The position numbers and the translations under genes are program-made. The notes beneath the pieces were generated by a model. That model did no database searches. It was not told the DNA's origin and saw only the letters and a program-made list of their open reading frames with translations. Source: Cycas panzhihuaensis (lineage: Eukaryota > Cycadophyta). From it: DNA of 64,000 nucleotides. The DNA lies in NCBI GenBank assembly GCA_023213395.1, contig CM041465.1, forward strand, positions 133,927,741 through 133,991,740. Reading direction: 5' to 3'. Shown here piece after piece: positions 26,550 through 36,759 of this stretch (positions are counted from its first letter, which is position 1; each line of letters begins with the position of its first letter).

Positions 26550-27640
26550 ATGACAGACAATACCATCTAAAAGATTATCGTCAAACCAATCACTCAAGCA
26601 GTCCATGAAGCAGTCCAGACATCAAATGCTCTCTTAAATTATACATTACACCAGACCTTGGATAAATTAATAATCACAGCAATTAGTAGGAAGGAAGACA
26701 TGATTGTTCCAGATTCAAATGATGAGGCAATGAGTCGGCAGTCTCATATCAAAAATCATATCATTAAAAAATATTCCAGTCCTTAGACGACTCCAATTAA
26801 TACTGAGAATGAAGCTATCAGAAAATACCTTAATGAGTATCGCAATCTGACCCCTAAAGAACAGAAGATAGTGGGTTTTCAAGCATACTTCAACTGTTTA
26901 CAAAGTATTCAAACACAGAAAAAGAAAAAGTTAGAAACGATTACTATACAACGTTTCAGTATGGAACAAAAATCATGTAAGCCGAGAGTGTGGATCCAAC
27001 AAATAGAAAACTATTTCCACTTAATGGAGATTGAGCCAGCAGAGTAAGTTCCGTTAGCCACCTTACATATGAATGGGATAGCATGCGAATGGTGGCAGTT
27101 TCTTGAACGAACCTCTTTTCAAGATCAACTACCAACCTGGAAAAAATTTATGCATTTATTCATTGAGCGATTTGAAATTGTATCTAATCACGATTATTAT
27201 TGTGAGTTACGAAAATTAAAGCAAACTGGTTCTGTGGAAGAATACAGTGCAGCATTCACAAGGCTAAGCTATGTGTTAGAAGATATTCTGACTAATCGAC
27301 TTATCCAATTATATATAGATGGTCTGATAACAGCAATCCAAGCTGATGTTAAAATTCAAGAACCAAAGGACTTTAACAAGGCAATACAGTTAGCCAAAAT
27401 ACATGAAAATAAACACAATGTCTTACGCAAAACATGCACAAATCTCTATATTACTCCACCTGGTCAGCATGATCTTTTACCAAGTGCTCAACACAGACAC
27501 GTATCAGTCAACCCAAATCGACCTACTAAACCAATCATTCAAAAAACAAAAATAGAGCAAGAAGAGTTAAGAAAAAGAAACCTATACTTCGGATGTGAGG
27601 AGAAGTAGGAACTTGGGCATAGATGTCAAAAGAACTAGTT
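26550..27640 (+). pseudogene. gag: GypA gag
   Basis: Structural protein of the particle. The start ATG at 26550 is supported by homology to the GypB gag, which begins in the same way at 32759. One frame runs from 26550 to the zinc knuckle, broken only by single-codon stops (near 26568, 26785, 27044 and 27606) and without a frameshift. The retrotransposon gag domain is at 26975-27420 (WIQQIENYF, NGIACEWWQFL, LRKLKQTGSVEEYSAAF). The C-terminus at 27575-27630 has CEEK, stop, ELGHRC, where a Trp is expected at the stop. So the protein needs four single-base repairs and nothing else, which suggests decay mostly after insertion. Confidence 0.9.
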
Positions 27641-27770
27641 ATATACAATCTGATTACTGCCAGACGACAATATTGATGAAGAAGAACACAAATATAAAAA
27701 TAATCAAAGAAATTATTATCATGCAGAACATCAAGAAAGCCACATTAATCTTGAGGATAACCATCTGCAA

Positions 27771-28240
27771 ATGTCACTATCATTTATGAGCAATTTTAAT
27801 CAATCAAATACCCTAAATTTACAAGGATCTATTAAAAATCAAGTTGTAACAATCTTGATAGATTCAGGTAGCACACATAATTTTATTGATCGAAACTGTG
27901 CACAACAACTGAGGTTATTTCCATTAAGGACTCCTCGCTTCTGTGTCCTCGTTGGAGGAAGACAGGTAATCTCTGGCCAAGGTATAATGAAGAACCTTAA
28001 CATCACGCTAAATGACATTAGCATTATAGAAGATTTCTACATTGTTGATGTCAGAGGTGTAGATATTATATTGGGCAGTCAATGACTCAGTACACTTGGA
28101 ACCTTCGAAATGAATATGGATGAACAGTTTATGCGATTTAAGAAAGAAGGAAGAACCATCACGTTATCAAGAAAAAGATCAAACAAAATTAAAGTCATAT
28201 CATGTGAGAATCAAGGTGAAGAAGTCAAAAAGCAACCACA
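27771..28240 (+). pseudogene. GypA aspartic protease
   Basis: A 104-residue open stretch at 27771-28085 contains ILIDSGSTHNFID, the retropepsin-like active site with catalytic Asp, and the second conserved block VDIILGSQ followed by a stop where Trp is usual and then LGTFEMNMD. It would cleave Gag. It matches the GypB protease at 40640-41000 block for block. After it no RT motif follows, so this is the last recognisable enzyme of the element. Confidence 0.88.
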
Positions 28241-28399
28241 ACCACTCCAAAAACACCACCGAGAATTCCAACCAGAATAATCTTCCAATAAATACCTAAA
28301 ACATTCGTCTAATCATCTAATGGACTCTACTACAACGAAAGACAACATACGTTTAAGGGATTACAATCGTTCGACTATGTTTCATGAGCAAAACATCTT

Positions 28400-28590
28400 A
28401 AGGAGGAGGAATTGTTACAGATCTCCTTAAAGGGATTAAGTAATTGTTAATTAAAGTGAAAGGGCATCTCCAAGAGTTGTAATTTATAATTGAAAAGGCC
28501 TATCATGCACTTATAAATGAGGCCTCCAGTGTATTGAAGATCATCACTTATTAATTGACCGAATAGTATGAATCAAATAATTATATCATA
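28400..28590 (+). repeat. Degenerate internal polypurine tract plus LTR start
   Basis: aaggaggaggaat at 28400-28412 then TGTTACAGATCTCC at 28413 mirrors the true 3' junction (aagggggaggaat at 29071, TGTTACGAACC at 29084). Similarity continues in patches (gaaaaggcctatcatgcac, ttataaatgaggcctccagt) to about 28570. It looks like the first 150 bp of a related, older LTR. Confidence 0.75.
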
Positions 28591-29070
28591 TGTATCCAAG
28601 GGTTTCTCAGGGTCAACAAAAACCATTTCGTTTCCTAATGAATCTGAAAAGTTTTCAAGCATTGGTATTAAACCATACATTCCAAAACAATACTACACAT
28701 GTCGACAACTTAAAGTCAAAATCGAATGGAAGATACTATGACAATCATCTTTATCTTGCAAGCAAAAGTATACAGGAATTCAATATTTTTGTAATCAACA
28801 TCTACCACATAATTCTAATTGTCCCATAGCCCCATCAGCCTATTCAAGCTTGTTGTTATATGTGTATTCATTATTTGAAGTTCCAGCAAATATGACTCGA
28901 CGACATATGTTAGATGATTATGATATTCTTTTATCAGCAAGAGGAGACTTCAAGCTACTCGTTATCAATTTTCGAAGACAAAACAATTCAAGAAGAAGCT
29001 TTTGTTATGAACCACCTTGAATGAAGTGATCAACCAGTCATTCGAATTTGTTTCGTGGGTGAAACATCTT
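28591..29070 (+). other. GypA 3' interior of unknown origin
   Basis: A 79-residue frame at 28590-28829 and scattered open stretches to 29040 show no motif I recognise. The segment ends with ttcgtgggtgaaacatctt before the polypurine tract, resembling ttcatgagcaaaacatctt before the internal LTR start, so both are 3' ends of related elements. Confidence 0.5.
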
Positions 29071-29083
29071 AAGGGGGAGGAAT
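29071..29083 (+). other. GypA polypurine tract
   Basis: AAGGGGGAGGAAT immediately before the 3' LTR. Confidence 0.9.
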
Positions 29084-29327
29084 TGTTACGAACCTTCTTA
29101 ACGGTTAATCAATTGTTATCCATGAAAAGGCATCTTCTGAAGAGTTGTGACTTTTTATTAAAGGGGCCTATTATGCACCTATAAATGAGGCCTCCAATGT
29201 ATTGTATATCATTCATTTTTATCAATCAAATATATTTGGTCTGTTGACTACAACTTTCTTCAGTGTTCTTCTATGCTCTCTTGTGCTTTTGGGAATTATC
29301 TTCAAGTTATGAACTGAGTTTGTAACA
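29084..29327 (+). repeat. GypA 3' LTR
   Basis: 244 bp, same length as the 5' LTR with about 13 substitutions. Most of these are transitions. Followed by the target duplication tataa at 29328-29332. Confidence 0.96.
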
Positions 29328-29332
29328 TATAA

Positions 29333-30537
29333 TAACTAGTTTTTTCTAAAGTTCGATTACTGAATATTGATAATATGAATTTACATTAAAAAATACAAAA
29401 AGCCATGGCTATCACGAAAAAGATCCAGGAGAAGACAACTCAATTGGAACAACAATATCATAAGTGGCAACCTAAGTTATAGGTTTTGAAGAAAAGATAT
29501 GAAAATGATATAGCTTTTAGGAATGACGACCTATATATTGAAAAGGAAGAAACTTTTAAGTTACTACAACTATTGGTAGGTTATAATAGTACCTTGTATC
29601 TAAACATAGGTGGGCTAGACTAGGAAGACCAGAATAAATTTTGGGTATCTAGGGTTATGGGGAAGCCTAAGGATTAGCTCCAGAATTGGCAGGGGAGGGG
29701 TGTTGATCCATTGAAGTGAGAGGATTCGAATGTTTTATGTCAGGGAAGATATGTATTCAGTAGGGAACATTCTAATTTTAGTAAAAAAAATGTAAACAAA
29801 TGATACAATTTTGGAGGAAAAATTCTAAGGGACCATCAAGTTAGATTATGATCAAGTGTGATCTCATTATGTGCTTCATTGTATATGTTTTATTAACGAG
29901 ATCTTATACATTCAAAGTGGATGTTTCCTCATCTTGAGGTTTTACCACTATAAATCTTATGTCTCAATATTGAATGCCTAATTTGTATTTCCTTGTTCAT
30001 TATTGATGATCGTATGCCCTATTGATGATCATGTGATATATTAGACCTAATGATGAATGCTTCCATAGCAATGTGCTTGTATTCTGTGAGGTGTTTGATA
30101 CTACCATCATGATGGTATCAAATTTAAAATGTTAACACAACATCAAATCAATTCCAATCCACCTTCTAACATTATGCTTCATAGTAATCTAAGAACTATT
30201 GGATGAAATAAGGTGATCTACTACTAATAATTGATCACAAGCAATGGCAAAGATCGTGACCAAACCTATTATGTCATACATAAAGTTAGACGTAGATTCC
30301 TCTGGCCTGAAATAAAAGATTTTTTCATCAAATTAAATTTCTATGGAATGCAATGTTTAGTTAGAGTTGGACAAGATTGTGTAGGTTTGGGTTATATTTC
30401 ATTGCTGCATAGTTCTTAGCTTGGAGTTTGTTTAGATGAGATGTCATGGAAATCAACCTTGATATTAACTAAGGCTATCCCATACAAACTAATTTTAGAG
30501 TACATGTGGCCTAGCCCAAAAGATTGTTAAAACTCTA
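29333..30537 (+). other. Old sequence with a possible integrase zinc-finger trace
   Basis: No intact frame. A 62-residue frame at 30231-30419 contains KVRRRFLWPEIKDFF, which resembles the Ty3 integrase HHCC region (R-R-F-W-P-x-M/I-K-D), but the histidines and most cysteines are not evident. The rest is unassigned. Confidence 0.4.
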
Positions 30538-30775
30538 ATGTTTCATGGCATAGTTGACTTTTATAGGAAATTTTTGATGGGTTACTCTGAGATTTCTTGG
30601 CCTTTTAACTACCTTAGTAAGAGTAAGGTTAAGTCTAAGCAAATAAATTAGCAATAGAAAGCTTTTAAATTGCAAAATCAAAGGCTTTGCATAGCACCAA
30701 TGTTAGAATTGTTTGATTTGCACATCACATTTAAGGTTGAAGATGATACTTCAAACTATGCCCTAGGAACTACAT
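30538..30775 (+). pseudogene. Ty3/gypsy RT-RNase H junction relic
   Basis: The plus-strand frame reads FHGIVDFYRKFLMGYSEIS and then, after a Lys-rich stretch and stops, APMLELFDL and VEDDTSNYALGTTLQ. This is the conserved gypsy RT thumb to RNase H start (G-F-Y-R-R-F-I, P-V-L, D-A-S-x-x-A-x-G). The sequence stops where the GypB LTR begins at 30776, so GypB probably inserted into it. Confidence 0.75.
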
Positions 30776-31021
30776 TGCAAACCTCTTTTAAGAATTAGTT
30801 AATTAATCTAATCAAAAGGTGTCTTCAAATGGTTGCATCCATTCACCAAAAGACACTATCTCATGCATATAAATATGCACCCAAATGTAAAACATTCATA
30901 ATTCATTTTTCCAATCAACATTAAGCCTTTTGACTATTAATACTTTGAAACGTACTTGGCCTCATGTCCTCTCATTTGGAATTAGTGATACTCTTTGAGT
31001 TATGAACAAGGGTTTATAACA
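30776..31021 (+). repeat. GypB 5' LTR
   Basis: 246 bp from tgcaaacctc to ggtttataaca. It aligns over its length with the GypA LTR (aacct-ctt-aa, aaaagg-tcttc, tatgcaccc), at much lower identity. The start TGC instead of TGTTAC is a diverged terminus. No second copy lies in the window. Confidence 0.75.
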
Positions 31022-31023
31022 AG

Positions 31024-31036
31024 TGGTATCAAAGCA
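31024..31036 (+). other. GypB primer-binding site
   Basis: TGGTATCAAAGCA, one change from the GypA site, two bases after the LTR. Confidence 0.88.
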
Positions 31037-32758
31037 TCGCTTCTGGCACTCGTGGGGGTCAAGAACTAATGGATCCATTGTAAGTAATCCCAAAGATTCT
31101 TCTCTTGCAATTTCATCTGACCATCAAAACTTGGTGAAGCAATCGATTGAGCAATTGATAACTTGTCTAACATACCTTTGATCTGTGAGAGAAAAAAAAT
31201 GCATGACAATTCCGCAAAGCCTACAACACTTATTCTACTATTTACACCTGCCATATTATCTCATATATATCTTGTACTTTGCCCTTTTACACTCTGCAAT
31301 AGCGTTGTCCCATACCTGGCACGTTCCATCCTCTTTTGCAACATCTTTATCACCCAATTCCCTCTATATTCTTGTTGATCTACTTGTTTTATCTTCATCT
31401 AATCATCCTTGGTAAAACCCATTGCCTGCACCTTCTTTCCCTTTATAAGCAAGCGCTTAGTTTTTGGTCATTGCCACTTCCCAAAACCCATTTCATATTC
31501 TGTAGTGTCCCCCCATCCTATCTACGTGTCCCTCATTGCGACATTCGTCTCCAAGTTCTGTCCCTTCCCATCACTCGAAGCAGAATCAAAATTTGCTAAG
31601 AAGAAAGAGTCTAGTGAAGCAAGTTTTGTGGGCTTAAAAGCATAGTTGTTGTCCAAGCCATCAACGAGGAGCTATCCTTACCATCTTTTATTGCCCTTTA
31701 TTACATCTCAGTCGAGATAGGGATGTCACACAAAAATTATAATAGCCTGTGAGGGGGGGATCATCAGGCATGTCAACGAAAGTTGAAGTACAAATCATGG
31801 TCTATATTATCATAACAATATCCACATCCGCAATATTAGGCATATTAAACAGACAACATATGCATATTATATGTGAACATGTTAACTTGGGCATCATCAT
31901 GGGCATATTAAGTAGAGTATTATTGTTGAGGAGTAGTGTCACCATCATGTGTGGTGTATTCATCAAAAGCAGGTAGTAGATTGCATATTCATTATGTCTA
32001 ATTAATATGTGAGAGCATCTTCTTTCATAGGCATCCTCGTTTGAGTAAATCCCAAAGGTGTTTGTGCAAGTATCTTTATTGTAGGGCATATGTGTTACAG
32101 GATCTAGAGGATCACCTTTAGAGCCATATTCAAACCTGAATAATACCTCAACCATAATATATCTCTTGACACCATAAGATATATATTTCCTCATTTAACA
32201 ATATTGGACATTGAAAATTGATTTATTAGGATTTGTTCTTGAAGTACTCTAGTGAGTGTAGTTGTGATAAATATGCTCGACGAGACATGTATTCAACTTT
32301 AGAATTATTTTGTAGCAAGGGTGACACTTTTCCAAAGACTTTGATAATCATACTAAAGTTATGTCGACATTTAATAGAAAGTCATAAAAAGCCTACTTAA
32401 ATTGTACATATTAATACACAATAGATCATATCTTCATGGGATATTTCACGACAGTATCTTAGAGATACTCATATTATATCCACCTTATCTACCTATGTAA
32501 TGAGCTACTGTTATCTTCAACAAGTGGAATAGTCAACCAAATATCAACATAAGGCAGTGGCAACATCACAACTATATTGCCATTTGAATATTTTTAAGGA
32601 ATAATTATTTGGTGGTATGCAACAACATATTCTCTATGAGACATATTAAGGCACTTGAACCCCGAACCAGACAAGAGAAACAACGTGTGAGATCAATTAC
32701 AGAACATAGTGGGTGAAATCATACATATACCATTATAAACATAATTAACATTAATGAA
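31037..32758 (+). other. GypB leader, no recognisable coding sequence
   Basis: About 1.7 kb. Several overlapping open frames on both strands at 31066-31645 and 31749-32194 have no known motif; the region is relatively C- and T-rich at 31200-31600, which opens frames by chance. Confidence 0.55.
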
Positions 32759-33849
32759 ATGGCTAGAAATTCAGTCCAAAAGGACATAGTTGAACCTATT
32801 ACCTAAGCAGTTCACGGGGCAATACAAATATCAAGCTCACTTTTAAACCACACCTTATATCACAATCTGGATAAATAAACTATTATGGCAATAGGCAAAA
32901 AAATGAATTAATAGTGCCAGATTCAGAGGACAAAGGGATTAGTTGCCAGTCATGTGTTAGAACCAGACTTATAGGAGATAATTTTGGACCTAGAACAACA
33001 CAATTAAATCTCACTAATGAGCTTATCAAAAAATATCTAAATGAAGACCAAAATCTAACACCTAAAAATTAAAAGGTGATTGGGTTCCAAACACACTTTA
33101 GTTGTTTACAATCCATACAATCACAAAAAAAGAAAACAATAGAAAAAGTTATGATCCAACACTTGAACATTGAGCAAAAGACACACGAACCAAGAGTATG
33201 GAAACAACAAATAGAAAATTATTTTCGCTTAGTAGAAATTGAATTAATTGAACAAGTCACTTTAGTGACATTATGGACAAGATTGCATGTGAATGGTCAC
33301 AGAGCTTAAAACGCATCACATTCTGAAACCAATTACCAACATGAAAAGAATTTGTGTATTTATTCATTGAAAGATTCAAAATTATAACTAATCATGATTA
33401 CTATTGTGAATTATAGAAATTAAGACAAACAGGAACTATAGAAGAATACAACATGGCATTCACTAAATTAAGTTATGTACTAGAAGACATCCCAACTAGT
33501 AGAATTATTCAATTATATATCGATGGCCTAATAATGAAAATTCAAGTTAATGTGAAGATTAAAAAGTGAAAAGATCTTAACAAAGCAATACAACTTGTCA
33601 AAATACAATAAAAAAATATCAACAAGCTACGAAAAACCGAAAAACAGACCCCAGACTTCCCCATTTGCATGGTCTAATCTATTACCAACTATTTGACCCA
33701 GACCTTTATCAACCAAATCCAACTAGCCTATTAGACTCGTGCTTCAAAGATCAAGACTAGAACAAGAATATTTAAGGGGGGGGGGCGGGGGAAATCTATA
33801 TTTTAGATGTACCGAGAAGTGAGTGTTCAATCATAAGTGTTAGAGAAAA
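32759..33849 (+). pseudogene. gag: GypB gag
   Basis: The start ATG at 32759 aligns with the GypA gag start (V-x-P-I-T-x-A-V-H-x-A). The gag domain follows at 33190-33600 (VWKQQIENYFRLVEIE, then ELQKLRQTG-like text with a stop). There is at least one frameshift between 32860 and 33076. The zinc knuckle near 33795-33845 reads NLYFRCTEK, stop, VFNHKC, again with a stop in place of Trp. A G-run at 33776-33790 precedes it. GypC interrupts the gene nine bases after the last Cys codon. Confidence 0.85.
33845..33849. other. GypC target-site duplication, left
   Basis: gaaaa here and gaaaa at 40449-40453, directly outside the two aligned LTR ends. This duplication fixes the 5' LTR start at 33850 even though its first bases have mutated. 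Confidence 0.88.
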
Positions 33850-34193
33850 TATTACATAGCCACTAGTGGTTGGCAAAACTCTAGTGAAAGTACTTTTGCT
33901 AGTAATAGGTAGATGTTAATGTTAACTGTTAAAAGGTGTGCATAGGTCGCTTGGAACCACCAACGAAAATAAAGACCGAATGCATCTCCAATAAGATTCA
34001 TGGATTAAATGACCATTTTGTTTATTTAAAGGCCTTATGGATGTAAAAGAAGTTAGTTTTTTAATAAGAATTTGTTATCGCCCATTTGGTGTGAACTTTT
34101 AGTGCTTATTTTTGTGCCCATTTGTGCTCTATTTGTGTTTTACATTTTGATTTTCTGATCAAGTATAAAAGAATTCCCAAAGGAATCATAAGA
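33850..34193 (+). repeat. GypC 5' LTR
   Basis: 344 bp. It starts tattacatagcc where the 3' LTR starts tgttatataacc, and ends ataaga where the 3' LTR ends ataaca, so both termini of this copy have lost the TG...CA consensus. The rest aligns without large indels. Confidence 0.92.
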
Positions 34194-34195
34194 AG

Positions 34196-34208
34196 TGGTA
34201 TCAGAGCC
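34196..34208 (+). other. GypC primer-binding site
   Basis: TGGTATCAGAGCC, two bases after the LTR. Confidence 0.93.
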
Positions 34209-35551
34209 ACGCTCGCGATTGTGGGAAGTAGCAATAGAAAGATCAAGATTTTTTTTTATGTGTTAAATGGAGTACTCTCTCTAACCAAGTAGAGATTGAG
34301 GAAAGACATTCTCTTAGTACTCTCTACATGGAAATTTAGGAACAGAATCGACACCACTCAAGAGTCGCGAGGGAAGGGAAACTTCTTCCCCTAGGTAACG
34401 TCCAGCACCTTAATTTTTTCCTTGTGCTTCATTTATAGTTCAATTATTTATTTTTATTTTTGTGCTAATTCAAGAGTAGATAACACCACTCGGTGCCTGC
34501 CCTTTCTCCTTTCCACCTCTCTTTCTTGGGTAGATAACACCGCTTGGAAGCTACCCAAGTAGTTAGGTAAAGACCCTATACCAAGAGTCTTTAAAAATCA
34601 TAGAGATATGTCATTTTGATTAAGTGCATTGTGGTTTTTCCGCCCTATACATAAAAAACTAGAGATAACACTCATAAACCAAGTCCTAGACAAAACCTAC
34701 TTATGGAATTGTGCCTCCACTTACCTTCGGGTATATAGGAGGACCCTTATAGGTCTCGAAGCTTTCCTAGCCTAGGTAACATACTGTCTGCTAAAGTTCT
34801 ATAGTATAGTGGTTAGTGGTTAACACCATGAAAATACCTGCTACCTGCCCCAAACTTTTGCATAAGAAATTTATTGGCAAGCCTACAAGATTGGCACATC
34901 TTATCTAGTGGTTAGTAGAACACCATGTATCACTTACATCCTGTCTCATTTTTTGCTTGAGAGTGCACGACACAACATTTAAACCAAAGGCAATTTAAAA
35001 AAAAAAAAGACTCCAATTTCTAAATTACTTCCCAAATTCAGAATTGTAGTTAGCCTCCCAATTTAAAAAAAAAAATGGGAGGGGAGAGAGAGAGAGGGGA
35101 GCAAAAAAAATAGCATTACAAAAAAAAAAAACCATTAAAATTCATATACCTTAATTCGATTAACACCTCATACTGGTCATTTTGCATTAGGATAGTTTTT
35201 GTAATCACTTTTTATGCTTATCAGTACCCATGTTATCCATAGGCCTCGTCAATAAAAAAAATCACTTAAAACTCACTTACCTCATATCGACGGGCTTTTC
35301 ATGCTCGTTTTGGTGCACCATGTGAGTCCATTGTACTTTGTAGTTAACTGGCTATAAACACCCCAGTCCCCCACCCCCCTCTCATCCCCTCACTTAACCC
35401 CATCTTCTTGAAATCCTCTTCTTCCTATCTATCCCCACTTTGTTATTATGTTCTTTCTTTCTCTTCCCACTTCGTATAATCCCCTTCTTTTATCTAAGTC
35501 CTATTTCAATTAGTTCTCTTCTCTCACACAAGCTAGTGCTTATAATCAACA
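34209..35551 (+). other. GypC leader
   Basis: About 1.3 kb between the primer-binding site and gag with no long frame. It contains A-rich runs at 34998-35010, 35060-35075 and 35105-35130 and a C/T-rich stretch at 35365-35530 just before the gag ATG. Confidence 0.7.
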
Positions 35552-36620
35552 ATGGCAACCAAAAAGGCTGATAAAATCCAGCAACTTGAAAGTAGTTTCA
35601 CATCCATTAAGGATGAGTTTCATAACATACAAGAACAGCTCAGCAATAACAATGACCAGAATGCAAAAGAATTTATAGCCCTAAAAATTGAATTTTCAAA
35701 CATTAAGATTGATCTTGCAAGATTCTCACAGCTACCCCAATAATTTGTCAATCAAAGAAGTACCTCGAATTCAACAGGACCAACTAATCAGCAACAAACA
35801 CTACCACCTCCTCTATTTTAGAGTTATCCACGACAACTACCCTTATCTCATAAAATCAACATCCCCATTTTTAATTCACAGTTAAATAAGGATAATGCAA
35901 GGAGTTAGATTAGAAAGTTGGAGTCATATTTCCAACTCCACCCCATGTTAATCGATGATAGTCTTACCTTTGCATCCATCCATCTTGATGGACAAGCTCA
36001 TCATTGGTTTCAATGGTGGCAAAGGGAATACCCTAGAAATCAATCTTGGGATCAGTTCTGCAAAAGCGTCTTTGAGCAATATGAGGACATGTGGAACTAA
36101 AACTTTTTCAACCAGCTCACTCAACTAAAACAATCCTCAACAGTCGAAGCTTTCATTAATGAGTTCCAAGCTCTTCAGAACAAGGTCAATATGCAGCTCA
36201 ATCAACCCACACTAGTCAAAATATATATGGTTGGTCTCAAAGATCGCTTCCAGATGCGCCTGAAAACATCCCTACCAAACACTTCAAGACGGGCTATAAC
36301 CATTGCAGAAGCAGTTGAAGTGGAGTTTACAGTTGAACGTACTTTCATTTCTCGATGAGATACACCTCAGTACCCACGCTCTCGCCCATCAGAAACATAA
36401 TGACCATGACCCCGATGGGAGGATCGTCAGGATGATCTCTCTATAGTAGAACGCCCATTAACAGAACGACCACTAGTTGAACAAATTGCAAGGTCTAAGC
36501 GAGTGACTACCACCGAAGCCAACAGAAGTTGGGAAGTGGACCTTTGCATCTAATGTGCAGAGAAATGGACTTTCGGACATGGTAAAGTCTGTGAAGCCAA
36601 ATATATGGTCTTCACCATTG
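35552..36620 (+). pseudogene. gag: GypC gag
   Basis: The ATG at 35552 opens MATKKADKIQQLESSF, a coiled-coil-like N-terminus typical of chromovirus Gag. The gag domain at 35900-36340 has LESYFQLHPM, ASIHLDGQAHHWFQWWQ and STVEAFINEFQALQ. The zinc knuckle is at about 36541-36598 (C, stop, CAEKWTFGHGKVC). Pieces at 35552, 35918 and 37061 are all in one frame, so the damage up to 37342 is stop codons rather than indels. Confidence 0.92.
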
Positions 36621-36759
36621 AGCTTGCAACCTCGATTCATGAAGATCCAGATACAAACATTGAGCTCGAGGAAGAACCCGCTATCGATTATGCCATAGAC
36701 CCTGAACCCAAACCTGAAGTTTCTCTTTCTACTATTTCCTTGACCGTCTAGTCTGCGCC

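Noticed and set aside
31163-31645. Overlapping plus-strand frames of 62-87 codons in the GypB leader
   Set aside because: Frames overlap in all phases in a C/T-rich stretch and have no conserved motif; treated as chance.
33838-34193. GypC 5' LTR starting at TGTTAG (33838)
   Set aside because: Starting at 33850 aligns without a gap to the 3' LTR and yields a perfect gaaaa target duplication; 33838 does neither.
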